In this document: piece by piece, positions 32,392 through 42,415 of the stretch
How the letters are laid out: each line of letters starts with the position of its first letter
Position numbering within the stretch: the stretch's first letter is position 1
Assembly: GCA_030684835.1 (NCBI GenBank)
Contig: JAUXWZ010000014.1
Span: 1-47,639 of the forward strand
Direction of reading: 5' to 3'
Length of the DNA: 47,639 bases
Source of the DNA: Beijerinckiaceae bacterium
GTDB lineage: Bacteria > Pseudomonadota > Alphaproteobacteria > Rhizobiales > Beijerinckiaceae
The notes under the pieces: generated by a model
What the model was told of the DNA's origin: nothing
What the model saw: the letters and a program-made list of their open reading frames with translations, nothing else
Database searches by the model: none
Made by a program: the position numbers and the translations under genes

Positions 32392-34428
32392 ATGCGTTCA
32401 TTTTTGCTCCTTCAGGATTGCGTTTGCGCCATTCCCCGTTTCCGCGTGCGTGAGTCCGGCTTTCGTCGCTCAAGCGGCGCTTTTCGCGCTGCTGTTCCGC
32501 TCGCCGTGGTCATGGGCGTCGTGCAACTTTCGCCCGCCCGTGCGCAGGGCTTCTTCGATTTTCTGCCGTGGGTGCAGAGTGCGCCAGAACCCACCGCCTC
32601 CACCCTGCCTTATGAACTGACTGTCGTCGTCGCTGGCGATGAGAGGCGCGTCAGGCAGTCCATACTCGATGCTTCCACGCTTCAGCGCCTGCGCAGCGAC
32701 CCGCCGCCGGACGCTGACGCCCTTGTGCGCCGGGCAGAGCTTGATCTGCCGCGCGTGGTGGATGCGCTGTGGGGCGCCGGCTATTACAACGCGAGCGTCG
32801 CCATAGAGGTTGCGGGCGTGCCCCTGCGCATAGGTATGGAGAGCACCCAGGCGGCGATTGCCGCCGCCGCGCCATATCGTGGCCGGGCGCGGGCTCCCAT
32901 TCGCATTGTGGTCGATCCCGGACGGGCTTTCCGGCTGCGTAACCTGCGCATTGTCGACATGCGCACCAACGGGCCATTCGCGCCGGAGACCCTGCCTGAT
33001 TACGTGGTCAAACTGGAGGCGGGCGACGTGGCCCGCTCGGCTGATGTGGTGGCCGCCCAGACGCGCATCATCGATCACTTCCGCGCTCGCTCGCAGCCCT
33101 TCGCAAGAGCGCCGCGGGTCGACCCCCTTGTCGATCACCCCAACGCGGCGGTCGACCTGACGCTGGGCATTGATCCCGGCCCCGTTGCGCCGCTAGGCGA
33201 GATCACCGTGCGGACGCCGGACTCCATCGACGCGCGCGTCGTGCGCTCCTACGTCTATCCCGAGCCGGGTGATCCCTATTCGCCAGAGACCATCGCCTCA
33301 ATCCGTAGGTCAATCTCGCAAATCGAGGCCGTGTCGGCGGTTCGCATCCGCATGCCCGAGGATGTGTCGGGCCTCGACGCGTTCGGACGGCTGCCGCTGG
33401 ACATTGAGACGGGCGAGCGGCCGACCCGGGCGGCAGGCGTCTCCGCCAGATATTCAACCCGTGACGGCCCCGGCGTCACGGCGTTTTTCACGCATCGCAA
33501 CCTGTTCGGCGGCGCGGAGCGGTTGCGGCTTGAAGCCACCGCAGCCTATCTCACCGAGAGCGGCCCTGGAAACATCGTGAGAGACAGTTCGTTGCGCGAG
33601 TTCGGCGGACGCGTCTCGGCTTCGTTCATCAAGCCAGCCTTGGGCGGCACGCGGTTCGACTTGCTGATGGACGCAAACGCCACGCGCGAGGCGACGGAGG
33701 GCTATCTCGCCGAAAGCGCTGGCGGGTCCATCGGCATCCAGCGGCGCTTCGCGGAGCGCATTTCCGCCAGGGTGCGCGTCGATGTCGAGACCGGCAAGAC
33801 GCGCGATATACTTGGCGAGATTGACTACACGATCGTCGGCCTGCCTGTTTCAGCGACCTATGATTCTACCGATAAGCAACTCGATCCCTCGCGCGGCGTG
33901 CGGGTCACCGGTGAGATCGCGCCGTATTTCAAGGCGTTCGGCTCCACGGTCGGCTTCACGCGTTTTCGGGGCTCAGCCTCCGGTTATTACGCTGTCGACG
34001 AGGAGGCGCGGGTGGTGCTCGCCGCACGCATCGGCGTTGGCTCAATCAGCGGCGCGGATCTGCTCGAATTGCCAGCCAACCTGCGCTTTTATGCGGGTGG
34101 CGGCGGCTCCGTGCGCGGCTTCGCCTACAAGAGCCTGAGCCCCATGATAGGGCGCGTGCCCATCGGCGGACGCAGCTTGCTGGAAGGCTCTGTAGAAGCG
34201 CGCATCAAGATCACGGAGACGATCGGCGTTGTCCCGTTCGTCGATGCGGGCTCCGCGTTCGCATCCAGTTATCCCGACTTCAAGGAGCCGATCCGCGTCG
34301 CGGCCGGTCTGGGCTTGCGATATTATACGGCCATCGGCCCCATCCGGCTCGATGTCGCCGCGCCGCTGGACCGCAAGAGGGGCGAGGCGCCCATCGCCTT
34401 TTACATCGGCTTCGGACAGGCCTTCTGA
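32392..34428 (+). CDS. tamA: Outer-membrane translocation protein TamA (BamA superfamily)
   Basis: 678 residues from the ATG at 32392; a GTG two codons earlier is possible. A long signal peptide ends near SPARAQG. Residues about 60-390 hold POTRA-like domains (for instance LPRVVDALWGAGYYNASVAI and LGEITVRTPDSIDARVVRSY), then a 16-strand Omp85 barrel ends in FYIGFGQAF, with a terminal Phe as barrel proteins have. The VRGF-type loop 6 motif appears as GSVRGFAYKSLSP. TamA works with TamB to move phospholipids and some barrel proteins to the outer membrane. The stop overlaps the tamB start as TGATG. Confidence 0.93.
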   Translation: MRSFLLLQDCVCAIPRFRVRESGFRRSSGAFRAAVPLAVVMGVVQLSPARAQGFFDFLPWVQSAPEPTASTLPYELTVVVAGDERRVRQSILDASTLQRLRSDPPPDADALVRRAELDLPRVVDALWGAGYYNASVAIEVAGVPLRIGMESTQAAIAAAAPYRGRARAPIRIVVDPGRAFRLRNLRIVDMRTNGPFAPETLPDYVVKLEAGDVARSADVVAAQTRIIDHFRARSQPFARAPRVDPLVDHPNAAVDLTLGIDPGPVAPLGEITVRTPDSIDARVVRSYVYPEPGDPYSPETIASIRRSISQIEAVSAVRIRMPEDVSGLDAFGRLPLDIETGERPTRAAGVSARYSTRDGPGVTAFFTHRNLFGGAERLRLEATAAYLTESGPGNIVRDSSLREFGGRVSASFIKPALGGTRFDLLMDANATREATEGYLAESAGGSIGIQRRFAERISARVRVDVETGKTRDILGEIDYTIVGLPVSATYDSTDKQLDPSRGVRVTGEIAPYFKAFGSTVGFTRFRGSASGYYAVDEEARVVLAARIGVGSISGADLLELPANLRFYAGGGGSVRGFAYKSLSPMIGRVPIGGRSLLEGSVEARIKITETIGVVPFVDAGSAFASSYPDFKEPIRVAAGLGLRYYTAIGPIRLDVAAPLDRKRGEAPIAFYIGFGQAF

Positions 34429-37400
34429 TGCGCATCGTCTCCCGCCTCAAGGTCTCCCGCCTCAAGTCTGGCCTCTCGCTCGCCGCCGTAGGCTGCGCCG
34501 CCGCCGCGCTCGTTTTCACGCTGTCGGGCGCGCCGGGCCAAGCGCAGACCGACCAGACCCTTCTGGCGCGTCTGCTTTCGCGTGCGCTCTCCACGGAGGA
34601 GGCGAGCGTGCGCATCGGCGCCATTGACGGCGCGCTTTCGTCTAACGCCGTCATCCGCGACCTGCAGGTAAGTGATCGCAACGGCGTTTGGCTGCAAATG
34701 GACCAGGCGCGCCTTGTCTGGAGCCGCACCGCCCTGCTGCGTGGCCGCGTGGAAGTCAGCACACTGGAGATCGGCCGGATCGAAATGCTTCGTCGGCCGG
34801 CCCCCAGTTCGGCGCCGCCCCCGCCCTCGACGGGCGAGGAATCGTTGATACCGGAAACGCCGGTGAAGATTATCGTCAGCAAGTTCTCGCTTGGCGACCT
34901 CGCGCTCGGCGCACCGGTGCTCGGCACGCCTGCCCGCCTCTCGGCGCAAGGCTCGGCCAGCCTTGGCGATCCAGCGGAGGGACTGCAGCTCGACCTGCGC
35001 GCCACGCGCACGGACGCGGCCGGTCAATTCGCCATTCTCCTCAATTACCTGCCGCAGACGCAGCGCCTGCGGCTCGATCTAACCCATCAGGAGCCGGAAG
35101 GCGGACTGGTCGCGCGCATGCTCGACCTGCCGGGACTGCCGCCAGTCGACCTGCGCCTGGCTGGCGACGATCCGTTGGCGAACTTCACCGCCCGCCTAAA
35201 CTTCGCGGCCGGCCCCACAATTGGAGCGGAAGGCGAGGCGCGGGTCGTGCGGCAGGACAATTCCTACCGGATCACGACAGCCCTTGATTCCCGTATCGCT
35301 GGCCTCGTACCAGCGCTCATCGCGCCGATTCTGGAAGGCGCTACGCGCCTCGAAGGCGTGCTGGAGCGGTTCGACGACGGACGCATCACGCTCGACAAAT
35401 TCCGCATTGCCTCAGCGGCCGCCGAGCTGGATGTGGCCGGGTCCGTTAGCGCCGACCAATTGCTCGACGTGCGTGTGCACGGCCGAGCCCGGCAGCGCGA
35501 GGCCACCCAGACCGCCACCCGCGCCCGCGTCGGCGGCGCGCAGATCGATGCGTTCGATCTCGATCTCACCGCCAAGGGCCGGCTGTCGGCGCCGCAGATC
35601 GCAGGCACGATCAACGCCCGCGAGGTGAGAACGCCGGACTGGTCCCTCGCCCGGCTGGACCTGCAACTCGGCGCCGATCCGCTGCCCAACGCGAGCGACC
35701 GTTTCAACTTTTCCGCCAAGGGGGCGGCTGAAGGCCTGCGGCTTGAGGATGCAGCGCGAAACCGGGCTGTTGGCGGGCGTGTCGTCATCGACATGCGCGG
35801 CGTCACTGGCATGGATGGCGTAACGAAGGTGGACGTGGCGCGCATCGAGACGCCGACCGCGAGCCTCGACTTCACCGGCTCCATCGGCCCGCGTGAACTC
35901 GCCGGGCGCCTCGTCGCGCGACTGCCGGCGCTGGCGCCTTTCTCCGACGTTGTGGGGACGCCCTTGCGAGGCCGCGCGCAACTCGCTGCCGATCTGTCCG
36001 GCGATCCGGCTGCGCGCGTGGAAGCGCGGCTTGATGGCAGGTTGGAAGAGGTCGTCACGGGCCAGCGGGCCATTGACGGAGCGCTTGGGCGCATGGTCCG
36101 CATCTCCGGCCTCATCGCCCGCTCGCCCGAGCGTGTGACTCTCGACGGCGTCCGCATCGATGGCGCCAATATCGACCTCACCGCGTCAGGGACGAGCGAC
36201 GACGCTGGCCTGGCGTTTGACGTAAAGGCCGCAATCGCCAATCTCGAGCCCCTGCATCCAGCCATCAAGGCCGGTCGCGCAGAGACCGTGGCGCGCGTGG
36301 AAGGCCCCATCTCGGCGCCGCGCGTGAAGGGCTCGGCGACGGTGCGCGACGCAAGCGCCATGGATCGCGCCATTCGCCAGCTGGAAGTCGGCTTTGACGC
36401 AACTCTCGGATCGGCTATTCGCGCCGCGCTCACGCTCTCTGGGGATGTCGGCGGCAAGCCCGCGATGGGCGGCCTTGAGGTCGCGCAGGTCGATGGCGGG
36501 TGGAGCCTCGCAGCGAACAAATTCACCATCGGCTCGGCGTCGATCGACGGTCGCGTTCAGCTCGACGCCAACAACCTCGCGAGCGGTAATGTTGCTGTGG
36601 CGGCGGCGGATCTCGACGACCTTACGCCCCTGCTTCTCTCGCGTCTCGAAGGCCGGCTGGATGCGCGGCTTGCGCTCGCCGTCGTCGACGGCAGGCAGAA
36701 CGTAGAGATCGACGCCAAGGGCGCGCGGCTGCGCTACGACGACGTACGGCTGGAGCGCCTGCTTGCAGACGTGCGAGTACGCGATGCGCTGGGCGCGCCG
36801 TCCATCGACGGCCAGATCGAGGCCGCCAATTTGCGCGCCGGCGGCCAGAACTTCCGGCTGATTGGATTGACAGCGCGCGATGACGGCAAGGGCAGCGCCA
36901 TTGAAATCAAGGCCGATGCGCAGGGTTTCGCGCTGAATGGCGCGGGGCGCGTGCCTGCGGGTCAACGCAGGTTCGACCTCGCCCGCTTCGAAGCGCGGCG
37001 CGGCAACGCCAGCATCCGTCTCGACGCCCCGACGACACTCGCCTGGCGCGACGATGGCGTGACAATCAGCAAGGCCGTGGTGCGTATCGGAACCGGACTC
37101 GTGACCGTCAATGGCCGCGTCGGCGACACGCTGGACCTTGATGTTGTGCTGCGCGCCTTGCCGCTTTCGGCTGCTGAAATTTTCTCGCCGGGTCTTGGCC
37201 TCGCAGGCGTCGTTAACGGACGCGCCACCGCGCGCGGCCCGGCCTCCGCAATCAACGGTGACTTCGATCTAGCCGTCACCAATTTCTCCAACGCGGGCGT
37301 GCGACAGGCTGGCCTGCAGCCGCTCTCCGCCAACGCCAAGGGGCGTTTCGAGAAAGGTCGCGTACTGCTGGATGGTGTGGTCAACGCGCCGGGCGTCGGA

Positions 37401-38747
37401 CAGGTCAAGATCGGCGGCACGGCCCCGATGGCGGCGACAGGCGCGCTGGATCTCACCGTCAACGGCCGGCTCAATCTCGCAGGCGCCAACGCGTCGCTCG
37501 CCGTCTCCGGCGTGCGCGTGACAGGCAACGCCGACGTGAATCTGCGCATTGGCGGCGACGTGAGCGCGCCGCGGCCGCAAGGCGCCATCAACATCGCAGG
37601 CGCAGGCATCGAAGATCCGACGCGCGGCGTTCGCATCACGAACCTCACGGCGCGGCTGGCGGCCCGTGGCGAGACCATCGTCGTTGAGAGCGCCAGCGCG
37701 CGCACGCCCAACGGCGGCACAATCTCGGTGGCCGGGCGCATTGACGTGAACCCCGGCGCGGGCTTCCCCGCAGACCTGCGCGTAACGGGCCGTCGCGCCC
37801 AGCTCGCCTCCAACGCGACGACCAACGCCATCGCAGATCTCGACATCACCCTGCGCGGGCCTCTCACGCAGGCGCCGCAAATTGGCGGACGCGTCAACCT
37901 CATCACGCTCGACATCACCCTGCCCGACCGTCTGCCGATCGTACAGGAGCCGCTGCCCAACGCGCGGCACCTCGCCCCGCCGCCGCAATCACAGGCGCGG
38001 TTGGCTCAACGCCGCAGGGCCGAACGCACACGCGCAGCCGGCCCACCGTTCAACGCGCGGCTTGACCTTGCTATCGTCGCGACCAACCGTTTATTCGTGC
38101 GCGGACGTGGCGTGGAGGCGGAACTGGGCGGCCAGCTGCGACTCACAGGCACGAGCCAGGACCCGCAAGCCGTGGGCGCTTTCGACCTGCGGCGCGGGCG
38201 CTTCGACCTGTTGGGCCAGCGCATCGAACTCACCCGCGGTCGCCTCGACTTTACGGGCGAACTAACCCCTAACATCGACCTCGTTGCGGAGACGCGCGCG
38301 GGCGACGTGACGGCGCGGATCGCCGTGGAGGGCCCCGCCGCATCGCCGACCTTCGCAATCTCGTCGACGCCCGATCTGCCGCAGGATGAGGTGATCTCCC
38401 GCGTGCTCTTCCAGAGGGCGGCGGGCGGACTATCCTCCGGCCAGGCGCTGCAACTCGCGCAGGCGATTGCGGTGCTCTCGGGCGGCTCCAGCGGCGCCTT
38501 CGAATCCGTGCGCCGCTCACTGGGCGTCGACAGTTTCGACGTCACCACCGGCGCCGGCGGCGGACCCGCCGTGGCCGCATCGCGCTACATCTCTAATCGT
38601 GTTCGCCTTGGCGTGCGTGCAGGCGCCTCGCCTGAAGAAAGCGCCGTGTCCGTCGACGTCGACATCACACGCCGCTTCAAGGCGAAGACCGAAGTTGGCG
38701 CGGACGGGTCGACCTCTGTCGGCGCGGGCTATGAGTGGGAGTGGTAA
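34428..38747 (+). CDS. tamB: Translocation and assembly module protein TamB
   Basis: 1439 residues. An N-terminal membrane anchor (about 17-37) is followed by more than 1000 residues of repeating beta strands of the AsmA/TamB type, which build a hydrophobic groove across the periplasm. The DUF490 domain closes the protein: DLPQDEVISRVLFQRAAGGL, SSGQALQLAQAIAVLSGG, LGVDSFDVTTG and a C-terminal GAGYEWEW. A Pro/Arg-rich segment around 1170-1210 interrupts the repeats. It is coupled to tamA by a one-base overlap and is the longest gene in the window. Confidence 0.94.
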   Translation: MRIVSRLKVSRLKSGLSLAAVGCAAAALVFTLSGAPGQAQTDQTLLARLLSRALSTEEASVRIGAIDGALSSNAVIRDLQVSDRNGVWLQMDQARLVWSRTALLRGRVEVSTLEIGRIEMLRRPAPSSAPPPPSTGEESLIPETPVKIIVSKFSLGDLALGAPVLGTPARLSAQGSASLGDPAEGLQLDLRATRTDAAGQFAILLNYLPQTQRLRLDLTHQEPEGGLVARMLDLPGLPPVDLRLAGDDPLANFTARLNFAAGPTIGAEGEARVVRQDNSYRITTALDSRIAGLVPALIAPILEGATRLEGVLERFDDGRITLDKFRIASAAAELDVAGSVSADQLLDVRVHGRARQREATQTATRARVGGAQIDAFDLDLTAKGRLSAPQIAGTINAREVRTPDWSLARLDLQLGADPLPNASDRFNFSAKGAAEGLRLEDAARNRAVGGRVVIDMRGVTGMDGVTKVDVARIETPTASLDFTGSIGPRELAGRLVARLPALAPFSDVVGTPLRGRAQLAADLSGDPAARVEARLDGRLEEVVTGQRAIDGALGRMVRISGLIARSPERVTLDGVRIDGANIDLTASGTSDDAGLAFDVKAAIANLEPLHPAIKAGRAETVARVEGPISAPRVKGSATVRDASAMDRAIRQLEVGFDATLGSAIRAALTLSGDVGGKPAMGGLEVAQVDGGWSLAANKFTIGSASIDGRVQLDANNLASGNVAVAAADLDDLTPLLLSRLEGRLDARLALAVVDGRQNVEIDAKGARLRYDDVRLERLLADVRVRDALGAPSIDGQIEAANLRAGGQNFRLIGLTARDDGKGSAIEIKADAQGFALNGAGRVPAGQRRFDLARFEARRGNASIRLDAPTTLAWRDDGVTISKAVVRIGTGLVTVNGRVGDTLDLDVVLRALPLSAAEIFSPGLGLAGVVNGRATARGPASAINGDFDLAVTNFSNAGVRQAGLQPLSANAKGRFEKGRVLLDGVVNAPGVGQVKIGGTAPMAATGALDLTVNGRLNLAGANASLAVSGVRVTGNADVNLRIGGDVSAPRPQGAINIAGAGIEDPTRGVRITNLTARLAARGETIVVESASARTPNGGTISVAGRIDVNPGAGFPADLRVTGRRAQLASNATTNAIADLDITLRGPLTQAPQIGGRVNLITLDITLPDRLPIVQEPLPNARHLAPPPQSQARLAQRRRAERTRAAGPPFNARLDLAIVATNRLFVRGRGVEAELGGQLRLTGTSQDPQAVGAFDLRRGRFDLLGQRIELTRGRLDFTGELTPNIDLVAETRAGDVTARIAVEGPAASPTFAISSTPDLPQDEVISRVLFQRAAGGLSSGQALQLAQAIAVLSGGSSGAFESVRRSLGVDSFDVTTGAGGGPAVAASRYISNRVRLGVRAGASPEESAVSVDVDITRRFKAKTEVGADGSTSVGAGYEWEW

Positions 38748-38850
38748 GCGCAGCCGGGCATGGTTTCGCCACGCCCTGCCTTGTGTCGGATGTCGTTGCG
38801 GTGTTTGATTGCCTTGCGCCCGCCGGCGACATGCGCGGAGAAGAATCTGG

Positions 38851-39633
38851 GTGCCCGACGTCATTGAACTCGACCACGTGGGCCTGCGCTTTGGCAGCCA
38901 GGAGATCCTGCGAGAGATTTCCCTGCGCGTGGCGCACAATGAGTTTGTCAGCATCGTCGGGCCCTCTGGCTCTGGCAAGACAAGCCTTCTCAAATGCGTG
39001 AATCGACTGGTCGAGCCCACGTCAGGGTTGGTGTCGATTGACGGAAGCCCTGCCCGCGACTTCAAAGTCGAAGACCTGCGACGCTCGATTGGCTACGTCT
39101 TTCAGGGGATCGGGCTTTTTCCACACATGAGCGTTGCGGAAAACGTCTCTATTACACCGCGTCTGAACGGAGCTGATGCGTCCGCGACAGGCAGCGTTGT
39201 TGCAGACTTGCTAAAACTTGTGGAACTGCCCGCTGCGCTTGCCGCGCGCATGCCGCATGAATTGTCCGGCGGGCAGCGGCAGCGTGTCGGCATTGCACGG
39301 GCGCTTGCAGCAAAGCCGCGCATCATGTTGATGGACGAGCCATTCGGCGCGCTCGACGCTGTGACGCGCGAGAGCCTCGGACATTCCGTGCGCCGCCTGC
39401 ATCAGCAACTTGCTCTCACCACCTTGATGGTGACGCACGACATGATGGAGGCTCTGCTTCTGAGCGACCGCATTGTGGTTCTGGTGGATGGCGCCATCAG
39501 GTTCGATGGCGCGCCGGCAGAAGTTCTCAATTCCGATGACGACGTGGTGGCGAGCCTTGTCGCCGTGCCCCGTCGGAGCGCTGATCGCATCTCCGACATG
39601 TTCAAGCGCGGCACCGGAGCCGGGCATGAGTGA
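38851..39633 (+). CDS. Osmoprotectant-type ABC transporter ATPase (OpuCA/OsmV-like)
   Basis: 260 residues from the GTG at 38851, with GGAGAA nine bases upstream. Walker A is GPSGSGKTS (37-45), the signature LSGGQRQRVGIARAL begins near 138, and Walker B is IMLMDEP with Asp162 and Glu163, followed by the H-loop VTHDMMEAL. It resembles the ATPases of quaternary-amine importers, but ends without the C-terminal CBS pair that senses ionic strength in OpuA/OpuC. Its stop overlaps the ATG of the fused permease/binding-protein gene. Confidence 0.9.
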   Translation: MPDVIELDHVGLRFGSQEILREISLRVAHNEFVSIVGPSGSGKTSLLKCVNRLVEPTSGLVSIDGSPARDFKVEDLRRSIGYVFQGIGLFPHMSVAENVSITPRLNGADASATGSVVADLLKLVELPAALAARMPHELSGGQRQRVGIARALAAKPRIMLMDEPFGALDAVTRESLGHSVRRLHQQLALTTLMVTHDMMEALLLSDRIVVLVDGAIRFDGAPAEVLNSDDDVVASLVAVPRRSADRISDMFKRGTGAGHE

Positions 39634-41191
39634 CCAGTGGTTCGCCGCGCTGGCGTTGCTGCCCGAGTATCTCGGGCAACATGTTTTGCTGAGCGCGGCG
39701 GCGTTGGTCATCGCAACCTTGGTAAGCCTGCCCACCGCGCTTCTGGTTGCGTCACGGCCGACAGGAAGAACCATCGTTCTTGGGCTAGCCCGCCTCGTGC
39801 AGACCATTCCCGGGCTGGCGCTAATAGCGCTTTTCTATCCCATCCTTCTGGCGCTCTCTGGCGTTACGCAGGACCGTTTCGGGTTTTCGCTTCCCACGCT
39901 TGGTTTCCTCCCCGCGCTTCTTGCGCTCACCGTGTTCGCAATCTTGCCAATACTGCAAAATGCGGTGCTTGGACTGACGAGCATTGCGCCCGATGTGATT
40001 GAAGCGTCAGACGCCGTTGGCATGACTCGACGCCAAAGGCTCGTGCTCGTGGACATTCCACTCGCGGCGCCCATCGCGATGGCGGGCGTTCGTACATCGG
40101 CGGTCTGGACAATCGGCGCGGCGACACTGGCGACGCCTGTCGGACAAACGAGCCTCGGCAATTACATTTTCTCCGGCCTGCAAACAGAGAACTGGGTGTT
40201 CGTTCTGTTCGGCTGTCTCGCAGCGGCGATGCTGGCCATTGTCGCAGATAGCCTTCTGGCGCTGGTCGAACGCGGCGTCGCACGGCGCCGACTTCGTCCC
40301 GTGATTGCGGGCGTTGTCGCGCTCGCCATCGGCGTTGCAGCCGCAGGCGCGACAAGCCTGCATCGAACCTCGACCTATGTGATCGCGGCGAAGAACTTCA
40401 GTGAGCAATTCATTCTGGCTGAACTCATCGGCCAGCGGATGCGCGCTGCTGGCTTGTCCTCCAGCACGAAGTCCGGTCTCGGCTCCGCCGTCATCTTCAG
40501 GGCGCTCGCGGCGGGCGATGTCGACGTCTACGTCGATTACAGCGGCACTTTGTGGACGAACGTCATGGAGCGGTCCGACATGCCGCCCCATCAGGAAATG
40601 CTTTCGGCCATCGCACAATGGATGAAACGCGAGCGGGGCGTCACCGTGCTTGGCTCGCTTGGGTTTCAAAACGCCTATGGTTTCGTGATGCGCCGCCAGC
40701 GCGCTCAGGAACTTGGAATAACAACGATTAGCGATCTGGCGCGCCACGCTGGCCAAATGTCGTTCGGCGCCGACCTTGAATTTACCGTTCGCCCCGAATG
40801 GCAAAGCGCGCGCAACGCCTACAGTCTGAATTTCAGGTCGATCCGGACATTTGATCCAACCCTGATGTACAGGGCTTTGACGAGTGGCGAGGCTGACGTC
40901 ATCTCCGGCTTTACCAGCGATGGACGGATTGCAGCGTCCGATCTCATCGTGCTTGACGATCCAAAAAGCGCCATTCCACCTTACGACGCGCTGCTGCTGG
41001 TGACAGGCGCTGGCGCGGGCGACTCGCGCCTTCTGGATGCCTTGAAGCCGCTCATCGGCGCCATCGACATCGAAACGATGCGCAGCGCAAATTACGCTGT
41101 CGACCGCGACAGCGACAAGCTGACTCCGGCCGCCGCCGCGCAGATGATTACAGAGAAGCTGACTCGCAAGGATGCCCCGCCGACACCCTGA
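39626..41191 (+). CDS. Fused permease and substrate-binding protein of osmoprotectant-type ABC importer
   Basis: 521 residues from the ATG at 39626, which overlaps the ATPase stop. Residues 1-235 are a permease with about six helices and the EAA-like loop ASDAVGMTRRQRLVLVDIPL; a further helix (about 237-255) leads to an OpuAC/OsmF-type binding domain (about 260-521) starting YVIAAKNFSEQFILAELIGQ. Conserved DVDVYVDYSGTLWTN and EADVISGFTSDGRI blocks are present. Fusion of the two parts is known in this family. Substrates are typically glycine betaine, choline, carnitine or related compounds; which one is used here is not clear. Confidence 0.9.
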   Translation: MSDQWFAALALLPEYLGQHVLLSAAALVIATLVSLPTALLVASRPTGRTIVLGLARLVQTIPGLALIALFYPILLALSGVTQDRFGFSLPTLGFLPALLALTVFAILPILQNAVLGLTSIAPDVIEASDAVGMTRRQRLVLVDIPLAAPIAMAGVRTSAVWTIGAATLATPVGQTSLGNYIFSGLQTENWVFVLFGCLAAAMLAIVADSLLALVERGVARRRLRPVIAGVVALAIGVAAAGATSLHRTSTYVIAAKNFSEQFILAELIGQRMRAAGLSSSTKSGLGSAVIFRALAAGDVDVYVDYSGTLWTNVMERSDMPPHQEMLSAIAQWMKRERGVTVLGSLGFQNAYGFVMRRQRAQELGITTISDLARHAGQMSFGADLEFTVRPEWQSARNAYSLNFRSIRTFDPTLMYRALTSGEADVISGFTSDGRIAASDLIVLDDPKSAIPPYDALLLVTGAGAGDSRLLDALKPLIGAIDIETMRSANYAVDRDSDKLTPAAAAQMITEKLTRKDAPPTP

Positions 41192-41410
41192 TCGGCTGAT
41201 GTAATCGCATCGTTTCGCCGGTCAAGACGTGAGATCGGCATAAGGGCTAATCACCGCGATTCCTCGCGCTGGGCGTCAATCACAAGCCATCGCGCTGGCG
41301 TGGCCGTGGCCGCTTCTGTTGCGGCTTTCAAATAGAATAACACTCGCCTTACCAAGCAAAAAGCGCTTGGAACCTGCCGCTGTCTCTCCCGTTCCCTCCC
41401 CAGTACACAA

Positions 41411-41426
41411 CGGGCCGAAAGGCCCG
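41411..41426 (+). promoter_or_regulatory. GAAA-loop hairpin upstream of the DUF892 gene
   Basis: CGGGCC, loop GAAA, GGCCCG: a perfect six-pair GC stem with a GNRA tetraloop, ending six bases before the GGAGG Shine-Dalgarno (41432-41436) of the next gene. It may stabilise the mRNA 5' end or limit ribosome access. It lacks a T-run, so it is not a terminator. Confidence 0.45.
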
Positions 41427-41441
41427 CAAACGGAGGCGGAC

Positions 41442-41945
41442 ATGGGACTATTTTCAGCCGACATCAAAACGCTTGACGATTTGTTCGTCCATACACTGCA
41501 AGACATTTACTACGCCGAAAACCAGATCACGAAGGCGCTGCCGAAAATGATCTCCAAGACGACAGACGCTCAGCTGAAGCAGGGCTTCGAAACGCATCTT
41601 CGCGAAACTGAAGGCCAGATCCAGCGGCTTGAGCAGGTGTTCAAGATGCATGGCCATTCGCCCAAGGGTGTGGATTGCCCGGCAATCGACGGCATCATCA
41701 AGGAGGCAAACGAACTCGCAAGCGATATCGACGATAAGGAAGTCCTAGACGCCGCCTTGCTTGCGTCGGCGCAGGCTGTCGAGCATTACGAAATCACCCG
41801 GTACGGCACGCTCATCGCGTGGGCCAAGCAACTTGGACGAGCCGATTGCGCCGCCGTCCTTCAGCAGAACCTTGATGAGGAATACGCCACCGACAAGAAG
41901 CTCACCGCAATGGCCGAGAGCAAAGTCAACAAGCATGCCGCTTGA
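41442..41945 (+). CDS. DUF892 (YciF-like) ferritin-like stress protein
   Basis: 167 residues of the YciF/DUF892 family, a four-helix ferritin-like bundle. Helix A carries FVHTLQDIYYAENQITKALP, helix B HLRETEGQIQRLEQVF, helix C AQAVEHYEITRYGTLI and helix D LQQNLDEEYATDKKLT, with the Glu and His positions expected for a di-metal site. These proteins rise in osmotic or general stress; the biochemical role is unsettled. The ATG at 41442 follows GGAGG at the usual spacing. It is monocistronic and ends in a strong terminator. Confidence 0.92.
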   Translation: MGLFSADIKTLDDLFVHTLQDIYYAENQITKALPKMISKTTDAQLKQGFETHLRETEGQIQRLEQVFKMHGHSPKGVDCPAIDGIIKEANELASDIDDKEVLDAALLASAQAVEHYEITRYGTLIAWAKQLGRADCAAVLQQNLDEEYATDKKLTAMAESKVNKHAA

Positions 41946-41994
41946 TTAGCGTCCGAATGCGCTAAGCGCTTCCATCGACAGATGCAAGAAATCC

Positions 41995-42020
41995 AAAGGC
42001 GCAGCTTTTGCTGCGCCTTT
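41995..42020 (+). terminator. Strong rho-independent terminator
   Basis: AAAGGCGCAGC (41995-42005), loop TTTT, GCTGCGCCTTT (42010-42020): a perfect 11-bp stem followed by AGTTTT. It ends the DUF892 gene 50 bases after its stop and, being flanked by A on the left, may also serve the convergent minus-strand gene that ends at 42056. Confidence 0.9.
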
Positions 42021-42055
42021 AGTTTTATCCAATTTCGCCTGTAAAAGACGGTCCG

Positions 42056-42304
42056 TTAAAGTCGATTTTCAAGTACATCGGATCTCTGGATGAGTTTGCC
42101 GTTATCCACAATCTGGAAAAGGGCCGAGGTCACCCAATGCACGTCTCTTCCGTCATCGAGCCTATAGACGAGGCCGCTCTTGGTGCGCTTGATAAAGCAG
42201 CCCATCATGTGCGTGACGACCATCTGGTATTCGACGACCACGTACGCCACAGAGTCTTCGCAGGCGGCCTCGATACGGCAGCGCTCCAGGTACTCGAGCT
42301 TCAT
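42056..42304 (-). CDS. Small hypothetical protein
   Basis: 82 residues from the ATG at 42304 (GGGGAA upstream); an alternative TTG at 42370 would add 22 residues. The sequence (MKLEYLERCRIEAACEDSVA, VVTHMMGCFIKRTKSGLVYR, DGRDVHWVTSALFQI) reads as a small mixed alpha/beta protein with several Cys. No family recognised. It lies downstream of the AI-2E permease on the same strand, about 110 bases away, and may share its transcript. Confidence 0.5.
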   Translation of the reverse strand: MKLEYLERCRIEAACEDSVAYVVVEYQMVVTHMMGCFIKRTKSGLVYRLDDGRDVHWVTSALFQIVDNGKLIQRSDVLENRL

Positions 42305-42415
42305 TCGCGTTCCCCGTATGTCGTTTGCCTGACACACAGTCATTGTCGGGAACTCGACCAGCAATTTCAAGGCAACCTTAACCGGAACTTCCGCAAGAAG
42401 TCCGTCTCGCCCGGG

